Shown here: in pieces, positions 33,603 through 41,346 of the stretch | How the letters are laid out: the number at the start of each line of letters is the position of its first letter | Position numbering within the stretch: the first letter of the stretch is position 1 | Source: Desulfotignum sp. | GTDB taxonomy: Bacteria > Desulfobacterota > Desulfobacteria > Desulfobacterales > Desulfobacteraceae | NCBI GenBank assembly: GCA_011390635.1 | Contig: JAABSA010000008.1 | Coordinates: forward strand, 57,454 to 119,522 | DNA: 62,069 bases | Reading direction: 5' to 3' | Position numbers and translations under genes: made by a program | The notes under the pieces: generated by a model | Told to the model about the DNA's origin: nothing | Database searches by the model: none | What the model saw: the letters and a program-made list of their open reading frames with translations, nothing else

Positions 33603-34887
33603 GCTCTTTTTTCCCCTTGGGATTGGTGTTGCTGTTTTTTTGTGATGTATCATCCGGATCTGCCGGAGGCAGCTTGATGATAAAACAGGTGCCCTGCCCC
33701 TCTGTGGTTTCCACGGTGATGGTGCCGCGATGGTGTTCAATGATCCCAAAAACCGTTGACAGTCCCAGCCCCACACCATGGCCGTCTTTTTTGGTGGTGA
33801 AAAACGGTTCAAAAATATAGGGCAGATCAGCGGATGCGATCCCTTTGCCGTTGTCCTTCACCTGTATGTGCACCTGGTTTTCTGTCGCATCAAAATACCC
33901 GTTTACCCAGATTCGGCCGCAGGCCCGAAGATCATCTTCGGGCCCGGGCATATCAACAGTGCCGCCAACCGGATCAAGCGCATCCATGGCATTGAAAATC
34001 AGGTTGATCAAACATTGCTGGAGCTGGTTAAAGTCTCCTGAAACCTTTGGTGTATCAGGATCGCAAAAGGTTTCCACACCGATATTGGAAAGGGTCAGTT
34101 TATGGTTGCATAACAACAGGCTGTAATCAATGAGATCACAGATATCCAGAGGCGCGGATGTCAGTTGCGATTTTTTGGAAAAATTCAACAACCCGGATAC
34201 CAGGGTGGCACAGCGCTGGGTTTCCGTATTGATGATGGACAGATAGGATCTGAACCGCTCCTGTTTGGCGGCATCCCAGTCCTGCTGGTCTGCCAGGCGG
34301 ATCATCAGGCGGATATAATTTAAAATACCGGAAAGGGGGTTGTTGATCTCATGGACAATACTGGCAGCCAGGCGGCCCAGGGACATCATTTTTTCCTGGT
34401 GCAGGATTTTTTCCTGGTTCAGCACGGTCTGTTCCAGAAGACGGGTGTAATCCGCCAGTTCCTGCCGGTCCCGAAACCGCTGCATGGCCCGTTTGAGGGC
34501 CATGTGCAATGTGGCATCATCCACCGGTTTGGTGATGAAATCCGAAGCATCATGCTGCAGGGCAGTGACCGCCTTTTTCATGTCGGCAAACCCGGTGGTG
34601 ACAATCACCTGGGTGTGGGGCCGGATCTGTTTGGCTTTTTCCAGCACTTCCAGCCCGTTCATGCCGGGCATTTTGATATCAGTGATCAGAATCTGGGGGT
34701 TATGTGCCACAAGGGCTTCCAGGCCGCTGTTCCCGTCAGGTGCACACACGGTCCGGAATCCAGCATCTTCAAGACTGATGGCCATGACATCCCGGACATC
34801 CTGTTCATCGTCAATGATCAGGATTTTCCAGTCTATGCCGGCATCGGCAGATCCGGCGTGTTTCGGAAGTTCGCAGGGATTGGACAT
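33595..34887 (-). CDS. Receiver-histidine kinase hybrid, first gene of the Hdr operon
   Basis: A 430-residue cytoplasmic protein with an N-terminal receiver (phospho-acceptor D70, FITKPV lysine at 120) followed by a kinase core: H-box SIVHEINNPLSG with H179, then ATPase motifs DNGKGI and GVGLGLSTVFGII. It has the same plan as the gene at 19775-20902. ATG at 34887 has AGGAGGTG upstream. It overlaps the HdrA gene start by eight bases, so signalling and redox genes are translated from one message. A phosphorelay to the receiver within the second HdrA is a testable idea. Confidence 0.87.
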   Translation of the reverse strand: MSNPCELPKHAGSADAGIDWKILIIDDEQDVRDVMAISLEDAGFRTVCAPDGNSGLEALVAHNPQILITDIKMPGMNGLEVLEKAKQIRPHTQVIVTTGFADMKKAVTALQHDASDFITKPVDDATLHMALKRAMQRFRDRQELADYTRLLEQTVLNQEKILHQEKMMSLGRLAASIVHEINNPLSGILNYIRLMIRLADQQDWDAAKQERFRSYLSIINTETQRCATLVSGLLNFSKKSQLTSAPLDICDLIDYSLLLCNHKLTLSNIGVETFCDPDTPKVSGDFNQLQQCLINLIFNAMDALDPVGGTVDMPGPEDDLRACGRIWVNGYFDATENQVHIQVKDNGKGIASADLPYIFEPFFTTKKDGHGVGLGLSTVFGIIEHHRGTITVETTEGQGTCFIIKLPPADPDDTSQKNSNTNPKGKKEHV

Positions 34888-35200
34888 GCAGCACCTCCTG
34901 TGGTTTGGCCCTGTCTTTTTATAATATCTTCTTAAGAATACAGCAAACACCATGCCAGCAACCTGTAAAAATACAAACCTTTCTGTGACCACATATTGAT
35001 GCAGGATGGCGAAAAGGATGCGGCTGTATCCACAGCAGCATCCCAACCGGTCAAGAATCAAAACCGATACTTTTTGTCGCGTATTTGCACCTTGCCTTTG
35101 TGCGCCTGGATCTTCATGCATTTTTACCGGACCGCGCACCAGAGCGATAACACACTGTATTTTCGACAGATTCATTCGCTTTCGAAAAAACAAGGCGTTC
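34888..35200. other. Divergent intergenic region between the Hdr operon and ATPase operon
   Basis: About 310 bases upstream of the -24/-12 promoter. AT-rich near the kinase start (TTTTTATAATATC), otherwise mixed. Enhancer sites for a sigma-54 activator would be expected here, but I cannot identify a clear repeated operator by eye. No gene of convincing length. Confidence 0.4.
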
Positions 35201-35215
35201 TGGCACATGGCTTGC
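35201..35215 (+). promoter_or_regulatory. Sigma-54 (-24/-12) promoter of the ferredoxin-ATPase/NifX operon
   Basis: TGGCAC (35201-35206), five bases, TTGC (35212-35215): an exact match to the sigma-54 consensus with correct spacing, followed by TTT. Transcription would start near 35227, leaving a leader of about 117 bases before the first gene. In Desulfovibrio vulgaris the orange-protein operons, with similar genes, are known to depend on sigma-54, which supports the call. Confidence 0.8.
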
Positions 35216-35343
35216 TTTACCGTAAGCAGCCTTGTGGTATTGCGCTTTTGTTTCGGTTCCTGAATGGCTTTCTGTGGATCGCTTCAAAAAATGCCGACAA
35301 AAAAACCAATCCCACAAGGGTGAAACCATAAAAGGAGACATGA

Positions 35344-35727
35344 ATGATACATGCTGTAATAGTGGGCACACACCAAAAAATCTTTGCAGATGTTGCCAGG
35401 GTGCTGGAACAGTATCCTGTGGATATCACCTGGCTGGAAAACGGCACCAGTGCCCTGGATCTTATCGCAGAAAATATGGAAAACAGCCGTACGACAGATC
35501 TTTTGATCACAGATGATGCCCTGGAAGACATGACCGGGCGTACCCTTGTGGAACAGGTCATTATCCAAAGCCCCGTGACCAACTGTGTGGCCAAAAGCGA
35601 TCTGTCCGCGGACCGGTTCCATGAAACCTTTGAAGGTCTGGGCGTTCACATGCAGCTGCCCCTGAACCCGGATACCACAGATGGCGAAGCATTGGTGACC
35701 TGCATGAAAAAAATTGGACTTTTATAA
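35344..35727 (+). CDS. Receiver-like protein, probably non-canonical
   Basis: A 127-residue protein with the alternating pattern of a CheY-like fold (HAVIVGTHQKIFADVARVL, then DLLITDDALEDMTG near residues 51-64). The acidic pair normally after strand 1 is replaced by His-Gln, and the conserved lysine near the C-terminus is not evident. It may act as a phosphate-independent docking domain. AAAAGGAG precedes the ATG. It is the first gene of the operon with the two ferredoxin-ATPases. I call the fold with moderate confidence. Confidence 0.65.
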   Translation: MIHAVIVGTHQKIFADVARVLEQYPVDITWLENGTSALDLIAENMENSRTTDLLITDDALEDMTGRTLVEQVIIQSPVTNCVAKSDLSADRFHETFEGLGVHMQLPLNPDTTDGEALVTCMKKIGLL

Positions 35728-35739
35728 GGAGAAGCCAGG

Positions 35740-36603
35740 ATGATCATCAGCATTGCCAGTGGAAAAGGAGGCACCGGAAAAACAACGGTGGCAGCCAATC
35801 TGGCGGCCTCCCTGGACCAGCCGGTCACCGTGCTGGACTGTGATGTGGAAGAGCCCAACCTGCATCTGTTTTTACACCCCGAAATCCTTACCCGGGAAAA
35901 CGTGATCGCACCGGTTCCCCGGATCGACCTTGAAAAATGCACCCTCTGCAAACGCTGCATGGAGATCTGCCGGTTCAATGCCATTGCCGTGGCCGGAAAA
36001 ACCGTGGTGACCTTTCCCGAGCTGTGCCATTCCTGCGGCGGGTGCACCGCCATCTGCCCGGAAAATGCCGTTACTGAAGTGGAACGGATACTGGGGACAG
36101 TGGAGACCGGCAGCGTCGGGCTGCCGGACATGACATTTGCCCAGGGCCTTCTGGACGTGGGCCAGGTCATGGTGCCGCCGGTGATCCGCAAGGTCAAGAC
36201 CCACCGGGCCGATCCCGGCGCTATCACCCTGATTGACGCCCCGCCGGGCACTTCCTGCCCGGTCATCGCCGCCATGAAAGACACGGATTTTGTTCTCCTG
36301 GTCACCGAACCCACCCCTTTCGGGCTCAATGACCTGAAACTGGCGGTGGAAACCGTGCGGCTGCTGGGTATTCCCCATGGCCTTGTAATCAACCGGGCCG
36401 GCATGGGAGATAATGGCGTACATACCTATGCAAAGGAAGAAAACCTGCCCATATTGATGGAAATTCCCTTTGACAGAAAAATTGCCACAGCTTATTCCAA
36501 AGGAGAACTGATCATTTCCAGCCAGCCGGCATACAAGGAAAAATTTCAAACCCTTTTTCAGGATATCTGTCACCTGGCAGATCAACAAAGGTGTGCCCAA
36601 TGA
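35740..36603 (+). CDS. MinD/Mrp-type ATPase with inserted ferredoxin domain (first)
   Basis: A 287-residue ATPase with deviant Walker A SGKGGTGKTT at residues 7-16. A two-cluster ferredoxin is inserted at about 67-115 (CTLCKRCMEICRF, CHSCGGCTAICPENA). Switch II reads DAPPGTSCPV. Proteins of this type accompany the orange protein (ORP) of Desulfovibrio and resemble cluster-carrier ATPases (Mrp/NifH-like). GGAG precedes the ATG. Its stop overlaps the next ATPase start by four bases, suggesting a heterodimer. Confidence 0.88.
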   Translation: MIISIASGKGGTGKTTVAANLAASLDQPVTVLDCDVEEPNLHLFLHPEILTRENVIAPVPRIDLEKCTLCKRCMEICRFNAIAVAGKTVVTFPELCHSCGGCTAICPENAVTEVERILGTVETGSVGLPDMTFAQGLLDVGQVMVPPVIRKVKTHRADPGAITLIDAPPGTSCPVIAAMKDTDFVLLVTEPTPFGLNDLKLAVETVRLLGIPHGLVINRAGMGDNGVHTYAKEENLPILMEIPFDRKIATAYSKGELIISSQPAYKEKFQTLFQDICHLADQQRCAQ

Positions 36604-37493
36604 AGGAACTGGTAATATTGAGCGGAAAAGGCGGCACCGGCAAAACAAGTCTGACTGCCGCATTTGCAGGACTGGCACCCTCTCTTATGCTCTGTGATGC
36701 AGACGTGGATGCGGCAGACCTGCATTTGATCATGTCCCCCGATATCCGGCAGACCCATGATTTTGTAGGGGGAAACGAGGCTGTCATCAATCAGGACCTG
36801 TGCACTGCCTGCGGTACCTGCAAAGAATTGTGCCGATTTGAGGCAGTGGTTGAAAATGATGCCGGATTTTTTGTGGATGCCATCGCCTGTGAGGGCTGCG
36901 GGGTGTGTGTGGACCTGTGTCCGGAAAACGCCATTGATTTTCCCCAAAAAACCTGCGGCCAGTGGTTTGTTTCCCACACCCGGTTCGGTCCCATGGTCCA
37001 TGCCCGCCTGGGCATTGCAGAAGAAAACTCCGGACGTCTGGTGGCCCTGGTGCGGGAAGAGGCCAGAAGACTGGCCAGAGAACAGCACATCGATGTGATC
37101 CTCACGGACGGCCCGCCCGGCATCGGGTGCCCGGTGATTGCCAGTATCGGCCAGGCAAATGCGGTTCTCATCGTGGCTGAACCCACGGTATCCGGTATCC
37201 ATGATATGAAACGGGTGGCAGAACTGGCCGCCCATTTCAAAATTCCTGCCATGGTGTGCATTAACAAATATGACCTTAACCTGGACCAGACCCGGTCCAT
37301 TGAAACAATTGCCAGGGAAAAACACATTGATCTGGTTGGACAGATCCCTTTTGATCCGGCCTTTACCCAGGCCATGGTCCAGTGCCAGACCCTTGTGGAA
37401 AACAATGAAAATTCCATGGCCAGCCAGGCTGTCAGAGATATCTGGCATGCTGTGATGGCCCATCCTGCAATGAAACTGGAACGAATAATGTAA
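36600..37493 (+). CDS. MinD/Mrp-type ATPase with inserted ferredoxin domain (second)
   Basis: A 297-residue paralogue of the preceding gene: LSGKGGTGKTSL at the N-terminus, ferredoxin insert with CTACGTCKELCRF and CEGCGVCVDLCPENA, then TDGPPGIGCPV. The start ATG overlaps the preceding stop codon (ATGA). Both ATPases and two downstream NifX-like proteins form a set known from ORP operons, where a metal-sulfur cluster (a Mo-Cu cluster in Desulfovibrio gigas ORP) is handled. The molybdenum link here is inference from the family. Confidence 0.88.
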   Translation: MKELVILSGKGGTGKTSLTAAFAGLAPSLMLCDADVDAADLHLIMSPDIRQTHDFVGGNEAVINQDLCTACGTCKELCRFEAVVENDAGFFVDAIACEGCGVCVDLCPENAIDFPQKTCGQWFVSHTRFGPMVHARLGIAEENSGRLVALVREEARRLAREQHIDVILTDGPPGIGCPVIASIGQANAVLIVAEPTVSGIHDMKRVAELAAHFKIPAMVCINKYDLNLDQTRSIETIAREKHIDLVGQIPFDPAFTQAMVQCQTLVENNENSMASQAVRDIWHAVMAHPAMKLERIM

Positions 37494-37570
37494 CGTACAG
37501 AATAGTAACATAAAAATAATAACAACCATGCCCTGACGGGCACAACAAAGAATGAAAGCTGTTTGGGTTT

Positions 37571-37627
37571 AGCTGTTAGCTGATGACTGAGTACTGAAAG
37601 CTGAAGGCTGAAGGCTGACGGCTTTCA
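37571..37627. repeat. Heptad repeat region, copy B (degenerate)
   Basis: AGCTGTTAGCTGATGACTGAGTACTGAAAGC followed by repeated GCTGAAG units, ending GACGGCTTTCATAT. It is a diverged relative of the heptad arrays at 14478-14516 and 38419-38467, and lies between the second ATPase gene and the first NifX-like gene. A small TGCCC/GGGCA hairpin is just upstream (37528-37542). Confidence 0.55.
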
Positions 37628-37643
37628 TATAAAAGGAGATAGT

Positions 37644-38027
37644 ATGAAAAACGGTAGAATCGCCATTCCCTCCAACGGCCAGGGGGGACTCAATGGTACC
37701 AGGGCCGGTCATTTCGGCCATTGTGACGTGTTCACTTTTGTGGATGTTACAGACGGTAAAATTGCGGGTGTCACCACCCTTGCCAACCAGGAGCATGCCC
37801 AGGGCGGATGCATGGTCCCTGTGAACCTGCTGGCAGAACACCATGTCAACGCCCTTATTGTAGGCGGTATCGGCATGCGGCCCCTCATGGGATTCCGCCA
37901 GGTGGGTATCGATGTATACCACGATGACCAGCGCCCGGATATCGAACCTGTGGTCATGGACCTCATCGCCGGAAAACTGTCTGAAATCACCAATGATCAG
38001 GTCTGCGGCGGTGGCGGCGGTCAATAA
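37644..38027 (+). CDS. NifX/NifB-type dinitrogenase cofactor-domain protein (ORP-like), first
   Basis: A 127-residue single-domain protein of the Nitro_FeMo-Co family. It has the usual opening MKNGRIAIPS, a GHFGHCDVF segment and the glycine-rich ALIVGGIGMRPL loop. The C-terminus ends with CGGGGGQ. Family members bind metal-sulfur clusters in transit. AAAAGGAG precedes the ATG. It lies 150 bases after the second ATPase, separated by heptad repeats. Confidence 0.85.
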   Translation: MKNGRIAIPSNGQGGLNGTRAGHFGHCDVFTFVDVTDGKIAGVTTLANQEHAQGGCMVPVNLLAEHHVNALIVGGIGMRPLMGFRQVGIDVYHDDQRPDIEPVVMDLIAGKLSEITNDQVCGGGGGQ

Positions 38028-38055
38028 ATCCGGTACACACAAAAAGGAAATACCC

Positions 38056-38415
38056 ATGAAAATTGCCATAACATCCACCGGCCGGGATTTGTCTGCAGAA
38101 GTTGATCCGCGTTTTGGCCGTGCAGCCTATATTCTGGTGGTGGATACAGACACCCTTGATTTTGATGTCATTGATAATGCTGAAAACAAAAATTCCTTTA
38201 AAGGTGCCGGCATCCAGGCGGGAGCCGCTGTCAGTGACAAAGGAGCAACCGTCCTTTTGACCGGATTCTGCGGCCCCAATGCCTTTAAAACCCTGGATGC
38301 AGCACAAATCAAAGTGGTCAATGATGTAAGCGGCACTGTCTTGTCAGCCGTGAACCGGTTCAAGCAGGGGGAATATGAATTTTCCGCTGCGCCAAACACC
38401 GAAGGGCATTGGTGA
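38056..38415 (+). CDS. NifX/NifB-type cofactor-domain protein (ORP-like), second
   Basis: A 119-residue protein of the same family: MKIAITSTGRDLSAEVDPRFGRAAY at the start is a strong signature (DPRFGRA), followed by TVLLTGFCGPNA. AAAAAGGAA precedes the ATG. Its size and motif match the orange protein itself more closely than the first NifX-like protein. It closes the operon that starts at 35344; heptad repeats and a hairpin follow. Confidence 0.85.
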   Translation: MKIAITSTGRDLSAEVDPRFGRAAYILVVDTDTLDFDVIDNAENKNSFKGAGIQAGAAVSDKGATVLLTGFCGPNAFKTLDAAQIKVVNDVSGTVLSAVNRFKQGEYEFSAAPNTEGHW

Positions 38416-38418
38416 AAA

Positions 38419-38467
38419 AGCTGTTAGCTGTTAGCTTTTAGCTGTTAGCTTTTAGCTGTTAGCTTTT
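38419..38467 (+). repeat. Heptad repeat AGCTGTT/AGCTTTT, copy C
   Basis: Seven tandem 7-base units of AGCTGTT or AGCTTTT directly after the second NifX-like gene. The first 39 bases are identical to the reverse complement of 14478-14516. Followed by GGCTGAATACTGACGGCTGATGG and CTTTCCTAT, like the flank of copy B. Confidence 0.75.
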
Positions 38468-38523
38468 GGCTGAATACTGACGGCTGATGGCTTTCCTATA
38501 AAAGCCAAGTCTGACCCCGATCT

Positions 38524-38605
38524 GCTGGCGCCTGGCGCTGGTGGCACCTTACCCTCCTACCTTACCCCTTAATACCCCAAGGTGCCATCATCGCCGGGCG
38601 TCAGC
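38524..38605 (+). repeat. Long imperfect hairpin with 27-base arms
   Basis: Arms 38524-38550 and 38579-38605 pair over 27 positions: 23 Watson-Crick, three G-T and one mismatch. The loop (38551-38578) is 28 bases of ACCCT/CCTTACCCC simple sequence. All G-T pairs are stable only if the plus strand is the RNA. It lacks the GGRCYGTC core of the other hairpin family but has a similar arm and loop length. Lies between the NifX-like gene and the PocR gene. Confidence 0.6.
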
Positions 38606-38725
38606 CACCCGAAACCCATTACCCCTTATAGAAACCTGGTATTCACCAACCCATTAAGGAGACTTCATGCCTTTATAGGTTTTATTTGCAGCGCATGCGG
38701 CAAAAATCGGGTAACTTTCCCTTCA

Positions 38726-38754
38726 TTGACTTTGACGTCATTTTTTGGTACATA
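38726..38754 (+). promoter_or_regulatory. Sigma-70 promoter for the PocR-domain gene
   Basis: TTGACT (38726-38731), a 17-base spacer, TACATA (38749-38754). Start predicted near 38761, about 64 bases before the ATG at 38825. Good match at -35, fair at -10. Confidence 0.5.
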
Positions 38755-38824
38755 TCACATCAAAAATTGCTGTCCGGTCCTTTAATAATTTACCGAATCA
38801 ATGCGTTACCATCAGGAATACAAC

Positions 38825-39331
38825 ATGAATTTGACCGATATCTGCCCGTTAGAAACATGGGAAAACCTGGAAAAAGAACTGTTTGAAAAATACCATTTCC
38901 AGGGATCTGTTTTCACCCCCGAAGGGGTGCGCATCTCCAGCGTGAAAAACTTTTCCAACCAGCTGTGCCCTGCCATCAAGGCCCATGAAAAAGGCCAGAC
39001 ATATATTTGCTCTGCAGCCCACATGAACATGACCGCCATGGCCAAAAATTCCGGCAAACCTGTGGTGGAGGAATGTGATGCCGGTTTGACCAAGGTGGTG
39101 GTTCCCATTTTCCACAAAGATGAATTCGTCGGTGTGGCCGGCGGATGCGGATTGCTGGCTACAGATGATGAAGTGGACACCTTTGCCGTTTCAAAAATCG
39201 CCGACATGGATGAAGACCACATCAAAGATCTGGCCGGCAGTGTTCCCCGGGTATCTGATGATACCATTGCCGCAGTGACCCGATTTATCCAGGACCGGAT
39301 CAGCCGGATCCTTGCATCCTGCGATCGGTGA
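38825..39331 (+). CDS. Stand-alone PocR-type ligand-binding domain protein
   Basis: A 168-residue protein with the PocR sensory fold: N-terminal NLTDICPLETWENLEKEL, then CPAIKAHEKGQTYICSAAHMNM with paired cysteines, EECDAGLTKVVVPIF and GVAGGCGL. PocR domains sense small hydrocarbons or diols and usually sit ahead of kinases or AraC domains. Here the domain is alone, so it may act by protein contact. Conserved cysteines could bind a metal or cluster. ATG at 38825 follows AGGAATAC; an upstream in-frame ATG at 38801 lacks a site. It overlaps the next gene by four bases. Confidence 0.8.
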   Translation: MNLTDICPLETWENLEKELFEKYHFQGSVFTPEGVRISSVKNFSNQLCPAIKAHEKGQTYICSAAHMNMTAMAKNSGKPVVEECDAGLTKVVVPIFHKDEFVGVAGGCGLLATDDEVDTFAVSKIADMDEDHIKDLAGSVPRVSDDTIAAVTRFIQDRISRILASCDR

Positions 39332-40503
39332 CAACCACCTCTTTTACAAAACGTGTCAAGCGGCGGATCACCGCCAGGATGCAGGTTTTTTTTGCGGTGT
39401 GTCCCCCCGGCCTCAGGTCGGTGTGCCTGCGGGAGCTGAGCCTTCTGGACCTCCCTGTTCAAGATATCCAGCTGCTGCCCGGCGGCGTTGCCTTTTCCTG
39501 CAAGCTGAACCATGCCTGTGTAGCCAACGCATGGCTTCGCAGCCCTGCCCGGATCCTCATGCGCATTGCCCGGTTCAAGGCAGATCGGTTTCATATCCTG
39601 GAAAAAAAACTCACTGCCGTTGACTGGGAACTGTTTCTGCCGGCAGGCACGCAACCCGCCATTCAGGTCACCACCCACACCTCCCGGCTCTATCATTCTG
39701 ATGCAATTGCTGAACGGTGCCTGCCCATTATCCGGGCGGCCCTGGGCACCGCCAGCGCACAAAATCCCGGCACCCCCCTGCAGATGATCCCCCAGACCGT
39801 GATGATCCGGTCGGAAAATGACGGGTTTGACATTTCACTGGACATGTCCGGCATCCCTTTGTTCAAGCGCGGCATCAAACAGCAGGTAACACAGGCGCCC
39901 CTGCGGGAAAACCTGGCTTTTGCCATCCTGGATGCCGCCGGGTTCACCCCCGGGGACCCGCTGATCGATCCCATGTGCGGGGCCGGCACCTTTGCCATTG
40001 AAGGGGCCATGATCCAGGCACATATCCCGCCCGGATTCTTTCGCAGTTTTGCCTTTGAAACATGGCCCGGATTCAGTCAGGCGGCATTTGCCCACGCAAA
40101 ATCTCTGGCAGCCGGGCATTTTTCCCCTGCTGGTCCGGTATTTGCCTCAGATACGGACCCGGGTGCTGTGGCGGCCCTTAGATCCAACCTGGCACGCCAT
40201 TCCTTTCTGGCACCGGTGCAGGCATCCCGGCAAGATTTTTTTGATATGCTTCCGGATCGGATGTCAACTAAAAAAGGAGTGGTGGTTCTGAACCCGCCCT
40301 ATGGCAGGCGCCTTGAACCGGACCAGAACACAAAAAAACTGTACAGACAGATCAGCAAGAAACTTGCGGCTGATTTCAAGGGATGGCGGGTGGGGCTGGT
40401 GTTTCCCAAAAAACATATGGCTGACCTCAATCACCCGGGCCTGGCTATTTTTGGTTTTTTCCACGGGGGACTGGACCTTGCCGCCGGCATCGGTACTATA
40501 TGA
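39328..40503 (+). CDS. THUMP-domain RNA methyltransferase (RlmL/UPF0020-like)
   Basis: A SAM-dependent RNA methylase of up to 391 residues. The N-terminal part matches the THUMP region (FFAVCPPGLRSVCLREL); the catalytic part has LIDPMCGAGTFAIEGAM for SAM and LNPPYGRRLE (NPPY) for base flipping, as in guanine-N2 methylases of 23S rRNA. Start is uncertain: GTG at 39328 overlaps the PocR stop by four bases; ATG at 39379 gives the usual N-terminus. No RlmK-like second domain is present. Confidence 0.87.
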   Translation: MTTTSFTKRVKRRITARMQVFFAVCPPGLRSVCLRELSLLDLPVQDIQLLPGGVAFSCKLNHACVANAWLRSPARILMRIARFKADRFHILEKKLTAVDWELFLPAGTQPAIQVTTHTSRLYHSDAIAERCLPIIRAALGTASAQNPGTPLQMIPQTVMIRSENDGFDISLDMSGIPLFKRGIKQQVTQAPLRENLAFAILDAAGFTPGDPLIDPMCGAGTFAIEGAMIQAHIPPGFFRSFAFETWPGFSQAAFAHAKSLAAGHFSPAGPVFASDTDPGAVAALRSNLARHSFLAPVQASRQDFFDMLPDRMSTKKGVVVLNPPYGRRLEPDQNTKKLYRQISKKLAADFKGWRVGLVFPKKHMADLNHPGLAIFGFFHGGLDLAAGIGTI

Positions 40504-40521
40504 AGCTGAACAAAAAAATTG

Positions 40522-40971
40522 TCATGCTGGAAAAAGAGCACTTTCAAGAAGCGGAGAACATGGTGTTACAAAAGGATTTACCACTGTAACCCCCCGCCAC
40601 GTAAATCCATTCTGCAAATCTTCAGTAATAAGCAGGCGGCAGTGATTTTCTGCTGCAACGGACATAATCAACGCATCCCAAATCTGCAGTCTATGATCAA
40701 TCACCAGATCAATGGCTGCTTGAAAAGCTGTCCAGGATGAATCAGCCACCTCAAATGTATCGGACCAGCTCATAATTGCTTCCCTGACAGATGCTGCCTG
40801 CTGCTTTGCTTTCCCGGTCAAAATCCTGAAAAGCTCCCCCAGAGTTTGGGCCGGCAACAGAACATGTTCAGGGGACAATCTTTTAATCAGTTGGAGGGCA
40901 TCCGCACAACGGCCTGCATCACCAAGCCCCTCGGCATAAGCCAATATATTCGTATCCAGGGCTATGCGCAT
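40522..40971 (-). CDS. PIN-domain toxin (VapC-like)
   Basis: A 149-residue PIN nuclease. Conserved acids are in place: D6 (ALDTNILAYAE), E46 (LGELFRI), D99 (IWDALIMSVA) and an acid in LLITEDLQNG near 116-117. These bind the metal that cleaves RNA. The start overlaps the antitoxin stop by ten bases, typical of type II toxin-antitoxin pairs. It converges with the methyltransferase gene 18 bases away. Confidence 0.88.
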   Translation of the reverse strand: MRIALDTNILAYAEGLGDAGRCADALQLIKRLSPEHVLLPAQTLGELFRILTGKAKQQAASVREAIMSWSDTFEVADSSWTAFQAAIDLVIDHRLQIWDALIMSVAAENHCRLLITEDLQNGFTWRGVTVVNPFVTPCSPLLESALFPA

Positions 40972-41210
40972 GATTCATCATCGTATAATTCGTTCCGGGT
41001 CCAGTTTCGATCCCCAGTCACAACCCTTGAATGTAACCGTGATAAAAGAAGTTTTTTCATGGCATTTCTTCGGGATGACATTGATGTGACAGAGGTAATC
41101 ACAGCCACAGGATTGCCCCTTGACAAAATAGTTATCGTTTCCCCATCTCTGACATCCCGCAACAAACTGGAAAAACCGCGGTTTGCATTAGCTGCTGTAA
41201 TCGTTTTCAT
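40962..41210 (-). CDS. Phd/YefM-type antitoxin
   Basis: An 82-residue antitoxin. The N-terminus MKTITAANANRGFSSLLRDV is the Phd/YefM DNA-binding fold and the ETITILSRGNPVAVI strand is typical. The C-terminal basic/acidic tail (about 50-82) would wrap the toxin. ATG at 41210 has AAAGGTG upstream; a start at 41225 would lie inside the operator spacing. Partner of the PIN toxin downstream. A palindromic operator sits 16 bases upstream of the start. Confidence 0.85.
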   Translation of the reverse strand: MKTITAANANRGFSSLLRDVRDGETITILSRGNPVAVITSVTSMSSRRNAMKKLLLSRLHSRVVTGDRNWTRNELYDDESCA

Positions 41211-41225
41211 ACCAACACCTTTCAC

Positions 41226-41276
41226 AAATAAAGTAGGCTATAGAACTACTTTATTTCGCCTTACCTTCATTGTCAA
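41226..41276 (-). promoter_or_regulatory. Promoter and operator palindrome of the toxin-antitoxin pair
   Basis: A perfect 11-base inverted repeat AAATAAAGTAG (41226-41236) and CTACTTTATTT (41246-41256), spacer 9. On the minus strand TTGACA (41276-41271), a 17-base spacer and TAAAGT (41253-41248) make a promoter whose -10 lies inside the palindrome arm. Binding of the antitoxin here would block the promoter, the usual autoregulation. Confidence 0.78.
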
Positions 41277-41346
41277 CAGGTTTTCCATATTTTCAACCAG
41301 GTTTTTACCCTGGTATTTACCGGAAAACTGTGATTTACTGGGGCTC

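Noticed and set aside
38419-38467. Heptad array as CRISPR
   Set aside because: Units are seven bases with no spacers and no cas genes are nearby.
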